Shown in pieces: positions 19,085 through 27,520 of a stretch of 40,958 nucleotides of DNA (positions within the stretch are counted from its first letter, which is position 1; each line of letters begins with the position of its first letter). The notes beneath the pieces were generated by a model. It did no database searches, had not been told where the DNA came from, and saw nothing but the letters and a program-made list of their open reading frames with translations. Location: contig JANQSH010000102.1 of assembly GCA_028284145.1 (NCBI GenBank), positions 1-40,958 of the forward strand. The letters run 5' to 3'. This DNA comes from Planctomycetaceae bacterium. GTDB lineage: Bacteria; Planctomycetota; Planctomycetia; Planctomycetales; Planctomycetaceae. The position numbers and the translations under genes were made by a program.

Positions 19085-20251
19085 ACGTGATGCCAGGTGA
19101 CAGAGGGTCTGCACAAGTTGGTCAACGTCTTCAATTGTATGAGCAGCGGAGAGTGTAATTCGCAATCGTGAAGTTCCCTGTGGAACGGTCGGCGGACGGA
19201 TTGCCCCAACTGCGAAACCTTCAAGTTCCAAACGCTCAGCCAAGTCTAACGCCGCTCGTGGATCATTCAATATCACCGGCACAATTGCCGCCTGAATCGG
19301 CTGCGGCACATGGAAACGGCTCTTGATCAGCGAACTTTGCAGCCGTTGTGTCAGCGTCAGAACATGCTGACGGCGTTCCGGCTCACTATGCACGATGTCG
19401 AAAGCTACGACCATCGCACTACAGATTGCCGGTGGCAATGCCGTGGAGTAAATCTGTGTCCGCGCTGTATTCCAGAGGTATTCAACCAGCGGTTGAGAAC
19501 CAGCTACGAATCCACCCAGCCCACCGATTGCTTTGCTCAGCGTGCCGATGCTCACATCGATTCGCTTTTCAACACCGAGCAATTCCGCCGCCCCTCGACC
19601 ATTTTCGCCCAACAAGCCGGTTGCGTGTGCTTCATCCACAACCAGAATGGCATCATGCTTGTCAGCCAGGTTGCATAGCTCGACCAATGGGGCGAGATGA
19701 CCATCCATGCTGAAGACCGTATCGGTGATAATCCAACGGCGAGGATAGTCGTTTGACTTCTCCAGATGGCGATCGAGTCTCTCCAACTTGTCGTGGTGGT
19801 ACACTCTGAGTTTCGCCCGACTCAATCGGCAACCATCGATCAGGCTGGCATGATTGAGGCGATCACAAAAAACGATATCGCCCGGGTCGATTAAGGCGGA
19901 AAGCGTTCCCAAATTGGCAGCGAAACCGGTTGGGAACAGAATGGCAGCTTCCGACTTCTTGAATTCGGTGATTTTTGCTTCCAAAGTGGCATAGGCAGGC
20001 GATCGTCCCGTGATCAGGGGACTCGCACCGGCACCGGCACCGGCCAGTTCAAGCGTCTGTTGTGCAGCTTGAACAATTTGTGGATCATTCGCGAGGCCAA
20101 GATAGTCGTTTTGAGAAAAGTCGATCAACTCTCGGTCACCAATACGACAGCGTCCACATGGTAACCGAGTCACTACTCGTCGACCACGCAATAGTCCCGC
20201 CGTCCCTATCGCGTGCAGTTCATTGGCCAGCCAGTTCTGTCGGTTTGCCAT
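19082..20251 (-). CDS. bioF: 8-amino-7-oxononanoate synthase
   Basis: PLP enzyme that condenses pimeloyl thioester with alanine in biotin synthesis. The 389 residues match the family length. FSQNDYLGLANDP is near the N-terminus; AGAGASPLITGRSPAYATLE and ILFPTGFAANLGTLSAL follow. The PLP-contacting VVDEAHATGLLGENGRG is intact, and the Schiff-base Lys is in GTLSKAIGGLGGF. Related acyl-CoA/amino acid condensing enzymes (Kbl, SPT) are less likely given these motifs. The stop codon is provided by the dispersed element. It lies 18 bp after the M24 peptidase gene and is probably cotranscribed with it. No other bio genes are nearby. Confidence 0.93.
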   Translation of the reverse strand: MANRQNWLANELHAIGTAGLLRGRRVVTRLPCGRCRIGDRELIDFSQNDYLGLANDPQIVQAAQQTLELAGAGAGASPLITGRSPAYATLEAKITEFKKSEAAILFPTGFAANLGTLSALIDPGDIVFCDRLNHASLIDGCRLSRAKLRVYHHDKLERLDRHLEKSNDYPRRWIITDTVFSMDGHLAPLVELCNLADKHDAILVVDEAHATGLLGENGRGAAELLGVEKRIDVSIGTLSKAIGGLGGFVAGSQPLVEYLWNTARTQIYSTALPPAICSAMVVAFDIVHSEPERRQHVLTLTQRLQSSLIKSRFHVPQPIQAAIVPVILNDPRAALDLAERLELEGFAVGAIRPPTVPQGTSRLRITLSAAHTIEDVDQLVQTLCHLASR

Positions 20252-20269
20252 TGGGAGGGACTGTCAATA

Positions 20270-21448
20270 TCAGTTCATCGAGATAACGTGATCGTTCAAC
20301 TTCTCGGCACCATCGTTGGTGACCAGATAATTATCTTCAATTCGGATACCGCCGACACCTTCCACGTACACACCTGGTTCGATTGTAATCACATCTCCCT
20401 TCACCAGCGTATCTTCACTTTCCGGTACGAGAATCGGGGTTTCTGGATGAGCCAGGCCAAGTCCATGCCCGGCATGATGCACGAGCGAACCGAATCCTGC
20501 CTCTTCGAGGGGGTGCGAGACCGCGCGATAAACGTCCGCTGCTGCTGCACCCGGTTTGATCGCCTCGCGCCCCGCCTTCAAAGCGACCTGGCATGCATCG
20601 AACATCCGCTGCTGGTCCGCGTTCGGTTCACCCACGCAAAGGGTATTTGTAAAATCGCTGCGATATCCATCCAGGACGACGGAATAGTCGAGAATGAACA
20701 TGTCGCTGTTTTGCAATTCGTAATCGGTTGGCAGTCCGCCAGCTTTGAAGTTCGTGGCATTCGTGGCTCGGAAGTCGCCATACACCAACCCCGGTCGATC
20801 AGCCGCCGCCAAAGCCGCTTGCTGCACTTCGCGGTACAACTCAAACTCAGTGATTCCCGGTCGAATCACCTCTTTGGCCCGTTGATGTCCTGCATTCCCT
20901 GCCTTCATACAGATCCGCATCAATTTGATCTCGTCGTCATGTTTTCGACGTCGCAGTTCGCGAATAACAGTACCAAGATCGTTGCTCGGCCCTGAATTGC
21001 CAACCTGTGCAGACTCACGTGTGACAGAGTGGCATTCCTGATCGGCTGCAAGAATTTCCCACGCACCAACCGGCAGCCATTCTGCCTCGACGATACCCGG
21101 GCGACCATAGATTTTGTCCGAAACCTTCTTCAGCGCATTGAGTAAGGCGTGGTCCCGATTGATAACTGAATGCTTGTGATCATACCACTTCTCTTCAATT
21201 TCCTCATCGATGTACGGCATCGACGCGGCACAACGCAGAGCGAAATTATCACCCAGTAATGTTGCCTTGCCCTCTCGTTCCAGGAGCAGTAATCCTCGTT
21301 CGCCACCAGCAAAACTCAACGGATGAACGAGAAAATTACAAAGGTAATTGACGTGTCGTGGATCGGCGATCAGCAACCACTCTGCCTGCTCAGGCACGGC
21401 GTTCCAAAGCCGTTGGCGTCGTGCGAGGCAGCCTTCCTTTGTGAGCAT
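20270..21448 (-). CDS. M24-family Xaa-Pro peptidase
   Basis: A 392-residue metallopeptidase of the Xaa-Pro dipeptidase/aminopeptidase group. The N-terminal creatinase-like domain starts [15 protein letters not shown] and contains [12 protein letters not shown]. In the C-terminal pita-bread domain the five metal ligands can be seen: two Asp in [17 protein letters not shown], His in [13 protein letters not shown], Glu in [10 protein letters not shown] and Glu in IRIEDNYLV. It is expected to use two Mn or Co ions. ATG 21448 has GGAAAGAG upstream, adjoining a Fur-box-like palindrome. It lies 68 bp after trxB on the same strand. Confidence 0.92.
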   Translation of the reverse strand: MLTKEGCLARRQRLWNAVPEQAEWLLIADPRHVNYLCNFLVHPLSFAGGERGLLLLEREGKATLLGDNFALRCAASMPYIDEEIEEKWYDHKHSVINRDHALLNALKKVSDKIYGRPGIVEAEWLPVGAWEILAADQECHSVTRESAQVGNSGPSNDLGTVIRELRRRKHDDEIKLMRICMKAGNAGHQRAKEVIRPGITEFELYREVQQAALAAADRPGLVYGDFRATNATNFKAGGLPTDYELQNSDMFILDYSVVLDGYRSDFTNTLCVGEPNADQQRMFDACQVALKAGREAIKPGAAAADVYRAVSHPLEEAGFGSLVHHAGHGLGLAHPETPILVPESEDTLVKGDVITIEPGVYVEGVGGIRIEDNYLVTNDGAEKLNDHVISMN

Positions 21449-21459
21449 CAGTCTCTTTC

Positions 21460-21478
21460 CAAAATGATTATCATTCTC
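21460..21478. promoter_or_regulatory. Fur-box-like palindrome
   Basis: CAAAATGATTATCATTCTC; read in reverse it agrees with the 19-bp Fur consensus (GATAATGATAATCATTATC) at 16 of 19 positions. It lies between trxB and the M24 peptidase gene, 12 bp upstream of the peptidase ATG and next to its ribosome site. A Fur- or Mur-type metalloregulator could act here, which would suit a metallopeptidase. The role is inference from sequence only. Confidence 0.45.
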
Positions 21479-21516
21479 AGTTGTGATCGTTCTCAGAAAC
21501 TGTGCGACCGAGACCG

Positions 21517-22569
21517 TTATTCAAATCCTTTTTCAGCCAGCCAGCGTTCCGCATCCAATGCGGCCATGCAACCGGTTCCTGCAGCCGTAATAGCTTGCCG
21601 GTAATAGTCATCCGCAACATCACCGGCAGCAAAAACCCCTTCGACACTGGTGTAGGTTCTGGCGGGTGTCGTCCAGATGAGATATCCCTTGTCGTTCGTT
21701 TCCAACTGACTCTTAAGGAAATCAGTATTGGGTGTGTGACCGATCGCGGCGAAATAACCGGCGGCCTCTACTTCCTCGGTCTGGCTTTCATCAACCGTGC
21801 TTTGCAAACGAACGCCCGTTACGCCGTTGTTGTCGTCACCGAGAACTTCCGTCACAACCGAATTCCATTTGACGTCGATTTTCTCATTCGCCAATGCGCG
21901 CTCGGCCATAATTTTGCTTGCGCGGAACTCATCCCGTCGATGCACGATGTAAACCTTCGAGGCAAACTTTGTCAGATAGTTTGCTTCTTCCATTGCAGAG
22001 TCGCCGCCACCGACCACCACCAGTGGTTTATCTCGAAAGCGAGGTAAGGCGCCGTCACAGACAGCACAGGCTGAGACACCTGCGTTCTTGAAGCGATCTT
22101 CAGATTCCAGACCCAGATAATTTGCTCGCGCACCGGTCGCGACAACCACCGACAACGCTTTGACTTCCTTGCCACCAAGCGTTTTCAACTTAAATGGATG
22201 CGAGGAAAGATCCACATCGACCACATCATCAGTCATAATCCTGGTGCCAAAATTCTTCGCCTGTTGTCGCATCAACTCCATCAGTTCCGGACCGGTAACA
22301 CCATGGCCATCGTGAGGAGTCATGTATTTTCGTTTTTTTTCTTCAATGGACGAGTCGAGATAGGCTCCCAGATTTCCTGCCGGAAAGCCGGGGTAGTTTT
22401 CCACTTCGGTTGTGAGGGCGAGTTGGCCCAAAGGCAACGTCCCCTTTTGTCGGTTTTCTTCAGTCTGAGCACCCTCCACGACCAGCGGCTCCAGATTGGC
22501 GCGGGAAGTGTAAATTGCAGCGGCCCATCCGGCTGGCCCGGAACCAATAATTACAACACGTTCCGTCAC
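21517..22569 (-). CDS. trxB: Thioredoxin-disulfide reductase with an insertion
   Basis: FAD enzyme passing electrons from NADPH to thioredoxin. The FAD site is [20 protein letters not shown], the redox centre is CAVCDG, the NADPH fold is [13 protein letters not shown], and [33 protein letters not shown] ends the FAD domain. The 350 residues are about 30 more than usual. The extra length lies at about residues 35-47 and 65-91, the latter charged ([16 protein letters not shown]), just before [13 protein letters not shown] start at GTG 22569 because AAGGA lies seven bases upstream and [11 protein letters not shown] is the usual opening; a TTG at 22611 would abut the dispersed element. Confidence 0.94.
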   Translation of the reverse strand: MTERVVIIGSGPAGWAAAIYTSRANLEPLVVEGAQTEENRQKGTLPLGQLALTTEVENYPGFPAGNLGAYLDSSIEEKKRKYMTPHDGHGVTGPELMELMRQQAKNFGTRIMTDDVVDVDLSSHPFKLKTLGGKEVKALSVVVATGARANYLGLESEDRFKNAGVSACAVCDGALPRFRDKPLVVVGGGDSAMEEANYLTKFASKVYIVHRRDEFRASKIMAERALANEKIDVKWNSVVTEVLGDDNNGVTGVRLQSTVDESQTEEVEAAGYFAAIGHTPNTDFLKSQLETNDKGYLIWTTPARTYTSVEGVFAAGDVADDYYRQAITAAGTGCMAALDAERWLAEKGFE

Positions 22570-22611
22570 AGTTCCATCCTTTCGATGGTTATGTTCCTGA
22601 GAGTCAGTCAA

Positions 22612-22712
22612 TAGAGCGTATTATGTTCTTCTGTGTCGCGATGGATGTCGTCAGACCTGCAAATACAGGCCCCACGAGCCAGAAACGTCACACCAGAAGA
22701 TAAATTGCCCTA
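22612..22712 (-). repeat. 101-bp dispersed element, copy 8 (subfamily B, degenerate)
   Basis: Reverse orientation; minus-strand start TAGGGCAATTTATC, end AACATAATACGCTCTA. Several changes in both ends and a one-base deletion make it among the most decayed copies. The palindromic end is 42 bp before the trxB start codon. Confidence 0.87.
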
Positions 22713-22801
22713 GCCTTGTCAAGGTTTTGTTTTGAGGTACGGATTAACATAACCCGCTCCGTTGTCGCTCCTTGTAACTTTATCAAACCCTGACTTCCAG
22801 C
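22713..22801 (-). repeat. Second dispersed repeat, copy B
   Basis: Read on the minus strand this stretch runs GCTGGAAGTCAGGGTTTGAT to CCTTGACAAGGC and matches 16443-16528. Here the repeat abuts the copy 8 element directly. A 60-codon frame across it (22688-22870, minus) looks fortuitous. Confidence 0.85.
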
Positions 22802-23129
22802 CGGAACGCTGCACTGGTCAGATTCCGGATCATTCACGAACACGAAATTACTGAAGGCAACATACTCCACACCCTCTCGACAGACAACTTACCCATCCCA
22901 TGAGCCTGCCGAAGCCAGAGGACAAAACGGGTGAATATAGAGACGGATTACCATTTTTTTCCAGAGACCCAAAATGCTGCATCCGAGCAATTTTGCAACA
23001 AACTGCCCCAGGGAGGTGTTTGATTTTGCGTCACTGGCTTATTTGATTGGTTTTCTACAAGTTTCGTAATTTCATCCTATTTTGTTTTATAGTAATGATT
23101 TGCAGTATAGCATTGCGTTGTTTTTTGAT
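22802..23129. other. Intergenic stretch without a recognisable gene
   Basis: About 330 bp, more AT-rich towards its right end. I see no ORF with a ribosome site and no tRNA fold. A sequence at 22928 (TAGAGACGGATTACC) weakly resembles the left end of the 102-bp element but the rest is missing. Confidence 0.4.
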
Positions 23130-23157
23130 TTGGCACAAAATGTGCGTATGTTATAAA
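23130..23157 (+). promoter_or_regulatory. Sigma-70-type promoter of the small RNA
   Basis: TTGGCA (23130-23135) and TATAAA (23152-23157) are separated by 16 bp. A start near 23164 is expected. The box TTGGCAC also resembles half of a sigma-54 site, but the second half is off-consensus. Confidence 0.6.
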
Positions 23158-23163
23158 CCACTG

Positions 23164-23250
23164 CCGAGGTAGCAAGCGTTGGCCCGCACTTGCTCCATGG
23201 CAAATCAAAAGGAAGCGTTTCAGTCAAAAGCTGGAACGCTTTCTTTTTTT
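23164..23250 (+). ncRNA. Candidate small RNA or attenuator upstream of panB
   Basis: A predicted ~87-nt transcript between a good promoter and a very strong intrinsic terminator. It has a first hairpin, GG-t-AGCAAG (23168-23176) with CTTGCTCC (23189-23196), a short A-rich single strand CAAATCAAAA, and a terminator hairpin. There the 13-nt arms 23211-23223 and 23231-23243 pair throughout, with two G-U pairs, followed by seven T (23244-23250). It has no ORF. The end is 153 bp before panB, so it may be a free small RNA or the leader of panB. I match it to no known RNA family. Confidence 0.6.
23211..23250 (+). terminator. Rho-independent terminator of the small RNA candidate
   Basis: A 13-bp stem with a 7-nt loop (TCAAAAG) and a T7 tract; see the small RNA entry. 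Confidence 0.88.
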
Positions 23251-23403
23251 GTGCGCGTACTTCCTGATTCATGCCCGAAATTTTCCATCGTCACTTGATC
23301 AGTTTGTTTACAGCAGCGCCGCTATTACCTCGATCGGCTACAATAGCTGACTTGCGACGTCGCAGTTAATTTGACAAAACGAATTCAGACGAGTGGTTCC
23401 CGA

Positions 23404-24216
23404 ATGACTCACCCCGAATCGAAAAAGAGACCGATGACTGTCCCCCGATTCCTGGCTGCCAAATCCCAGGGACGTCGGCTTTCCATGATCACCGCATATG
23501 ATTTCCTCTGGGCCGGTATCTTCGATGCAGCTGGAATCGACAGCATTCTCGTTGGTGATACCGTGGGGATGGTTGTGCAGGGAAACAACACCACTTTACC
23601 AGTCACACTGGAAGAGATGATTTACCACGGCAGGATGGTCGTGCGAGGAACCAGGAATGCACTGGTTATTGTCGACATGCCCTTTATGTCGTATCAGGTC
23701 AGTCCCAAGCAAGCGATCGAGAACGCTGGCCGAATGATCAAGGAAACCGGTGCTTCAGCCATCAAACTGGAGGGAGGACTTACTCAAGTCGAAACAATTC
23801 GAGCGGTGGCTCGTGCCGATATTCCGGTCATCGCCCACGTCGGAATGAAACCACAATCAATTCGTATGCTGGGTGGCATGGGAAAAATTCAAAGGGACGA
23901 AGAACAGCTTTTACAGGATGCCCATGCAGCAGAAGATGCAGGAGCATTCGGGATCGTACTCGAATTGATTCCGTGTCAAATCGCAGCACGTATCACCAGG
24001 GAGCTTTCCATTCCCACGATTGGTATTGGTGCGGGGAGAGAATGTGATGGACAGGTTCTTGTCAATTGTGACATGCTCGGTTTGACCGAGGGATTCCAGC
24101 CCAAATTTCTCAAGCAGTACGCTGATCTACGATCGATTGCCACTGAAGCGATACAGCAATATGTCGAGGAAGTCCGTGAAGGCATTTTTCCCGGCAAGGA
24201 GCATTCACACGACTGA
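23404..24216 (+). CDS. panB: 3-methyl-2-oxobutanoate hydroxymethyltransferase
   Basis: First enzyme of pantothenate (coenzyme A) synthesis, adding a hydroxymethyl group from methylene-tetrahydrofolate to alpha-ketoisovalerate. The 270 residues include MITAYDFLWAGIFDAAGID, the metal-binding LVGDTVGMVVQG, VVDMPFMSYQVS, IKLEGG, VIAHVGMKPQS, VLELIP and TIGIGAGRECDGQVLVNCDMLGL, so the active site is complete. The start could be ATG 23404 or ATG 23434 (MTVPRFLAA); the latter has AAAGAGA upstream and may be the true one. It is convergent with the next gene, 14 bp away. Confidence 0.95.
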   Translation: MTHPESKKRPMTVPRFLAAKSQGRRLSMITAYDFLWAGIFDAAGIDSILVGDTVGMVVQGNNTTLPVTLEEMIYHGRMVVRGTRNALVIVDMPFMSYQVSPKQAIENAGRMIKETGASAIKLEGGLTQVETIRAVARADIPVIAHVGMKPQSIRMLGGMGKIQRDEEQLLQDAHAAEDAGAFGIVLELIPCQIAARITRELSIPTIGIGAGRECDGQVLVNCDMLGLTEGFQPKFLKQYADLRSIATEAIQQYVEEVREGIFPGKEHSHD

Positions 24217-24230
24217 AGGTTTTTGATCCC

Positions 24231-24968
24231 TCATTTTGTGAAGGGCATCTTGAAAACATCCCACAGTGCGCGAACAACTTCAAAAACGTTGATTTTCGAC
24301 TGGCCAATGACGCGGTCTTTGAAGTGAAATGGTACCTCCTGCATCGTGCAGTCGGCACGCCGGCAACGAAACAGCAATTCTTCGTTAAACGCATATCCCT
24401 TGGAGATGAATCGGTCGAAATCAACCTGCTGCAGTTTGTCGACCCGATAACAGCGGAAACTGCCGCTGACATCGCGGGCCTTCAAGCGAAGCCAGAACCG
24501 GCAATAGAGGTTCATGCCGCGGCTCATCAGATGGCGATACCACCGCCATCCGGAGATTTGACCACCCGGCACATAGCGGGACGCTACGGCGATGTCGGCC
24601 ATCGTTGCGGTTGCAATCAGTTCCGGAATTTTCTCCGGCGGATGACTGAAGTCGGCATCCATGTTGATGATCAAATCATAGCCGTGCTCCATGCCATACT
24701 GCAATCCTGCAATTGTCGCTGCTCCGAGGCCTTCTTTCTGTGTGCGGTGTTCGACGAAAACGCGATCCGATTCATTCGCGAGTTCTTCGACTACCTCACC
24801 CGTACCATCCGGAGAATTGTCGTCCAGCACAACGACATCTGCATCCGGAACATAAGAAAGGATTATGGGAATCAGAGCCGAGATGTTCTCCCGCTCGTTA
24901 TACGTGCAGACCATCACCAATGTGCGTGGCTGCGGTTTCTCATCACCAGAGGGTTGAATGTCTGGCAT
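24231..24968 (-). CDS. Dolichol-phosphate mannosyltransferase-like GT2 enzyme
   Basis: A 245-residue GT-A glycosyltransferase of the DPM1/polyprenol-phosphate-mannose synthase group. VMVCTYNERENI, VVLDDNSPDGTGEVV, IINMDADFSHPPEKIPEL (D-x-D site) and the group-specific SRYVPGG and DVSGSFRCYRVD are present. It probably transfers mannose or glucose from a nucleotide sugar to a polyprenyl phosphate on the inner membrane face. There is no transmembrane domain. It starts six bases after the glyS stop and is probably cotranscribed. Confidence 0.93.
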   Translation of the reverse strand: MPDIQPSGDEKPQPRTLVMVCTYNERENISALIPIILSYVPDADVVVLDDNSPDGTGEVVEELANESDRVFVEHRTQKEGLGAATIAGLQYGMEHGYDLIINMDADFSHPPEKIPELIATATMADIAVASRYVPGGQISGWRWYRHLMSRGMNLYCRFWLRLKARDVSGSFRCYRVDKLQQVDFDRFISKGYAFNEELLFRCRRADCTMQEVPFHFKDRVIGQSKINVFEVVRALWDVFKMPFTK

Positions 24969-24974
24969 TTTGAA

Positions 24975-26438
24975 TCAGGCTTTCAGCGATTCCTGCACCA
25001 GAGGCACAATTTCTTCGATGGGCACCCGCTTTTGTTCCAGCGAATCGCGATCCCGGACGGTGACCGAATTATCTGATGCCGTATTGCCATCGACGGTGAA
25101 ACAAAACGGCGTGCCGATTTCGTCCTGACGACGATACCGCCGACCAATCGCCCCCTGTTGATCGTAATACGCTGCGATACCGGCTGATTTCAGACTGCGA
25201 TAAATCTCTGCTGCCTTCTCGGGCATTCCTTCTTTCTTGATCAGCGGCAGGACCGCCGCTTTGATCGGTGCCAGACGCGGGTGAAATTTCATCAGCGTCC
25301 GTGGTTTCATATTGCCCTTTTCATCCGGCTGTTCGTCCTCACAATACGCTTCGCAGAGAAACGCCAGCGTTGCACGGTCGGCTCCTGCAGCCGGTTCAAT
25401 CACATGTGGAACAAATCGTTCGCGCGTCTGGTCGTTGAAGTAGGAAAGATCCTTGCCGCTGCCAGCGTATTTCGGATTTCCATTTTCGTCGGTGTCGAGT
25501 TCCAGACAGCCATCTTTGTTGACCAGTTTTCCCTCGGCGTGCGAACGCAAATCGAAATCGCCCCGATGCGCGACGCCTTCCAATTCGCCATACGAACCCT
25601 CTTCCAGGAAGGGAAATGCATATTCAACATCCGCTGTGCCGACTGAATAGTGAGCAAGTTCCGCTTCCTCGTGATCGCGTAGAATCAAATTGTCTTCACC
25701 AATGCCCAGATTAACGTACCACGCATAGCGCCGGTCCCGCCAGTACTGGTACCAGTTTCGCGATTCATCCGGATGACAGAAAAACTCCATCTCCATCTGT
25801 TCAAACTCACGCGAACGGAATGTGAAATTGCGCGGCGTGATTTCGTTGCGAAAGCTCTTGCCAATTTGCGCGATGCCGAACGGGATTTTCACACGGCTGG
25901 AATCACAAACGTTCTTGAAATTGACGAACATCCCTTGTGCAGTTTCCGGTCGTAGAAAGGCTGTTCCCTCTTCTTCCGTCGATAACGCACCGACAACCGT
26001 TTTGAACATCAGGTTGAATTCACGCGGATTGGTGAGTGAGCACTTCTCAAAATCTCCGGGGTGCATGCTCGGCTTGAGCGGACATTCACTCGTCTCCACA
26101 TGATCAGCACGAAAGCGGGACTTGCATTCGCGGCAATCGACCATCATGTCGTGAAACAGATCATAGTGGCCAGAGCATTTCCAGACCTGCGGATGCATCA
26201 CGATTGAGGTCTCAACACCAACCATCGTGAAGGGGCCCGGTGCGCCTTCCGGAGTGGAAAGTTCGTCGTGCAGCGTGATCATCTCGCTCCACCACGCCTC
26301 GCGGACATTCCGTTTCAGTTCCACCCCGAGTGGCCCATAATCCCAGAACCCCTTGAAACCGCCGTAGATTTCCGACGATTGAAACATGAAACCGCGCCGT
26401 TTACACAACGCGACGATTTTCTCCATGTCGTTGGCCAT
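24975..26438 (-). CDS. glyS: Glycyl-tRNA synthetase (homodimeric type)
   Basis: Charges tRNA-Gly with glycine. The 487 residues are of the single-chain alpha2 class IIa form. MEKIVALCKRRGFMFQSSEIYGGFKGFWDYGPLG opens the protein (residues about 5-38). Motif 2 (GKSFRNEITPRNFTFRSREFEQMEMEFF), LRPETAQGMFVNFKNV and DLSYFND follow. Motif 3 (EPAAGADRATLAFLCEAY) and the C-terminal anticodon domain (PIKAAVLPLIKK; YDQQGAIGRRYRRQDEIGTPFC) complete it. I start at ATG 26438 rather than TTG 26480. The 231 bp upstream to comB probably hold its promoter. Confidence 0.96.
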   Translation of the reverse strand: MANDMEKIVALCKRRGFMFQSSEIYGGFKGFWDYGPLGVELKRNVREAWWSEMITLHDELSTPEGAPGPFTMVGVETSIVMHPQVWKCSGHYDLFHDMMVDCRECKSRFRADHVETSECPLKPSMHPGDFEKCSLTNPREFNLMFKTVVGALSTEEEGTAFLRPETAQGMFVNFKNVCDSSRVKIPFGIAQIGKSFRNEITPRNFTFRSREFEQMEMEFFCHPDESRNWYQYWRDRRYAWYVNLGIGEDNLILRDHEEAELAHYSVGTADVEYAFPFLEEGSYGELEGVAHRGDFDLRSHAEGKLVNKDGCLELDTDENGNPKYAGSGKDLSYFNDQTRERFVPHVIEPAAGADRATLAFLCEAYCEDEQPDEKGNMKPRTLMKFHPRLAPIKAAVLPLIKKEGMPEKAAEIYRSLKSAGIAAYYDQQGAIGRRYRRQDEIGTPFCFTVDGNTASDNSVTVRDRDSLEQKRVPIEEIVPLVQESLKA

Positions 26439-26669
26439 GCCAGGTAAGACCTTTTGTTTCAGAAAGGAATTGCGAATCAAGCCGGAACAAAGCGAATCGG
26501 TATGCCCTTATTCGCCGATCATGATGTTTCCCAAACCATTGAAACAACAATGTGTTACGCGGTTTGTCGCTTGTTGTGAGAAACCGTAAAGATAGGGGCG
26601 GCTGCAGTTTGGGTCAATAGCCACTGTGAGCATTCGCAGAACGAACGACTCCACTTCGTAGAGTTCATG

Positions 26670-27434
26670 CTATTGAATCGTCTTGGGGCGGTATTGAATC
26701 TCTCGTGTTCGTGGATCGTAAATCGCCAGTCCCGGGATGGTGTCGATTTCACAAGCCAACGAGATATCGGCATCGAACCCGAGTTTGGTCAGGTTTCGAC
26801 CGCCCCGGCTTTCTCTTACCGTATTTAACAAGCCGGCACCGGTTTCTCCCGTCGTCGATTGATAAAATGCCCCCGCGATGCGTGCCTGGTCGTTGAGGTC
26901 GAAACTCTCAGATTCCAATCGACCAAACCAATCGACCACCGCACCGGCAAAAAGGACATCTTCCGACGAAATCTCACCATTGGTTCCTGCGCAGACCAAA
27001 TCGATGGAATTCCGCTGCGATATCAACTCGTCGCAAATGGCGTTGAGATTGGAAAACGCACCGATCAAGACCTGTTTCGCATCGGCGGCTGCGTGCAGCG
27101 CTTTTGTTCCGTTGGTGGTGGTGAAGGCAATCGTTCTTCCACCGACGGCATCACGGCTGTAGCTGGTTGGGGAATTGTCGAGATCGAACCCCGCAATTTT
27201 CTCACCGCCGCGTTCCCCGCCCAGTAACGCCGGACCTTTCGTATTGCTTTGGGCGGCAGCTCGTTGTGCGTCATCAATGGTCAAACAGGGAATGACCGAT
27301 CGTGTGCCATGATGTAACGAGTGCAGAATGGTGGTCGAAGCGCGGAGAATGTCAATCACCACAGCAACCGAGTTCTTTAACGTGCCGTTCGGAATGAGCG
27401 ATGGCAGAAAATGGACGTGAATCCGTCGCGGCAT
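26670..27434 (-). CDS. comB: 2-phosphosulfolactate phosphatase family (ComB) protein
   Basis: A 254-residue protein matching ComB throughout: VAVVIDILRASTTI, LLGGERGGEKIAGFDLDNSPTSY, RTIAFTTTNGTKAL, VLIGAFSNLNAICDEL, LVCAGTNGEISSEDVLFAGAVVD and the late CEIDTIPGLAIYDPRTREI. In archaea the enzyme makes coenzyme M precursor sulfolactate, using Mg. Planctomycetes often carry a homologue without a coenzyme M pathway, so the physiological substrate here is unknown. The start ATG 27434 has only a weak ribosome site. Confidence 0.92.
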   Translation of the reverse strand: MPRRIHVHFLPSLIPNGTLKNSVAVVIDILRASTTILHSLHHGTRSVIPCLTIDDAQRAAAQSNTKGPALLGGERGGEKIAGFDLDNSPTSYSRDAVGGRTIAFTTTNGTKALHAAADAKQVLIGAFSNLNAICDELISQRNSIDLVCAGTNGEISSEDVLFAGAVVDWFGRLESESFDLNDQARIAGAFYQSTTGETGAGLLNTVRESRGGRNLTKLGFDADISLACEIDTIPGLAIYDPRTREIQYRPKTIQ

Positions 27435-27520
27435 GGTTTCGTTTCAAATCATAGGCACACGAAAAAACGGCCAACCATGCTCGGCATGATTGACCGTGCT
27501 GAAGCAAAATTCCACTTCTC

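Noticed and set aside
22927..22950. Possible eleventh copy of the 102-bp element (TAGAGACGGATTACC)
   Set aside because: Only the first ~15 bases resemble the left end, with several mismatches; the middle and right end are absent.
23130..23147. Sigma-54 promoter (TTGGCAC...TGC)
   Set aside because: The second half does not match TTGC well, while a sigma-70 pair with good spacing covers the same bases.
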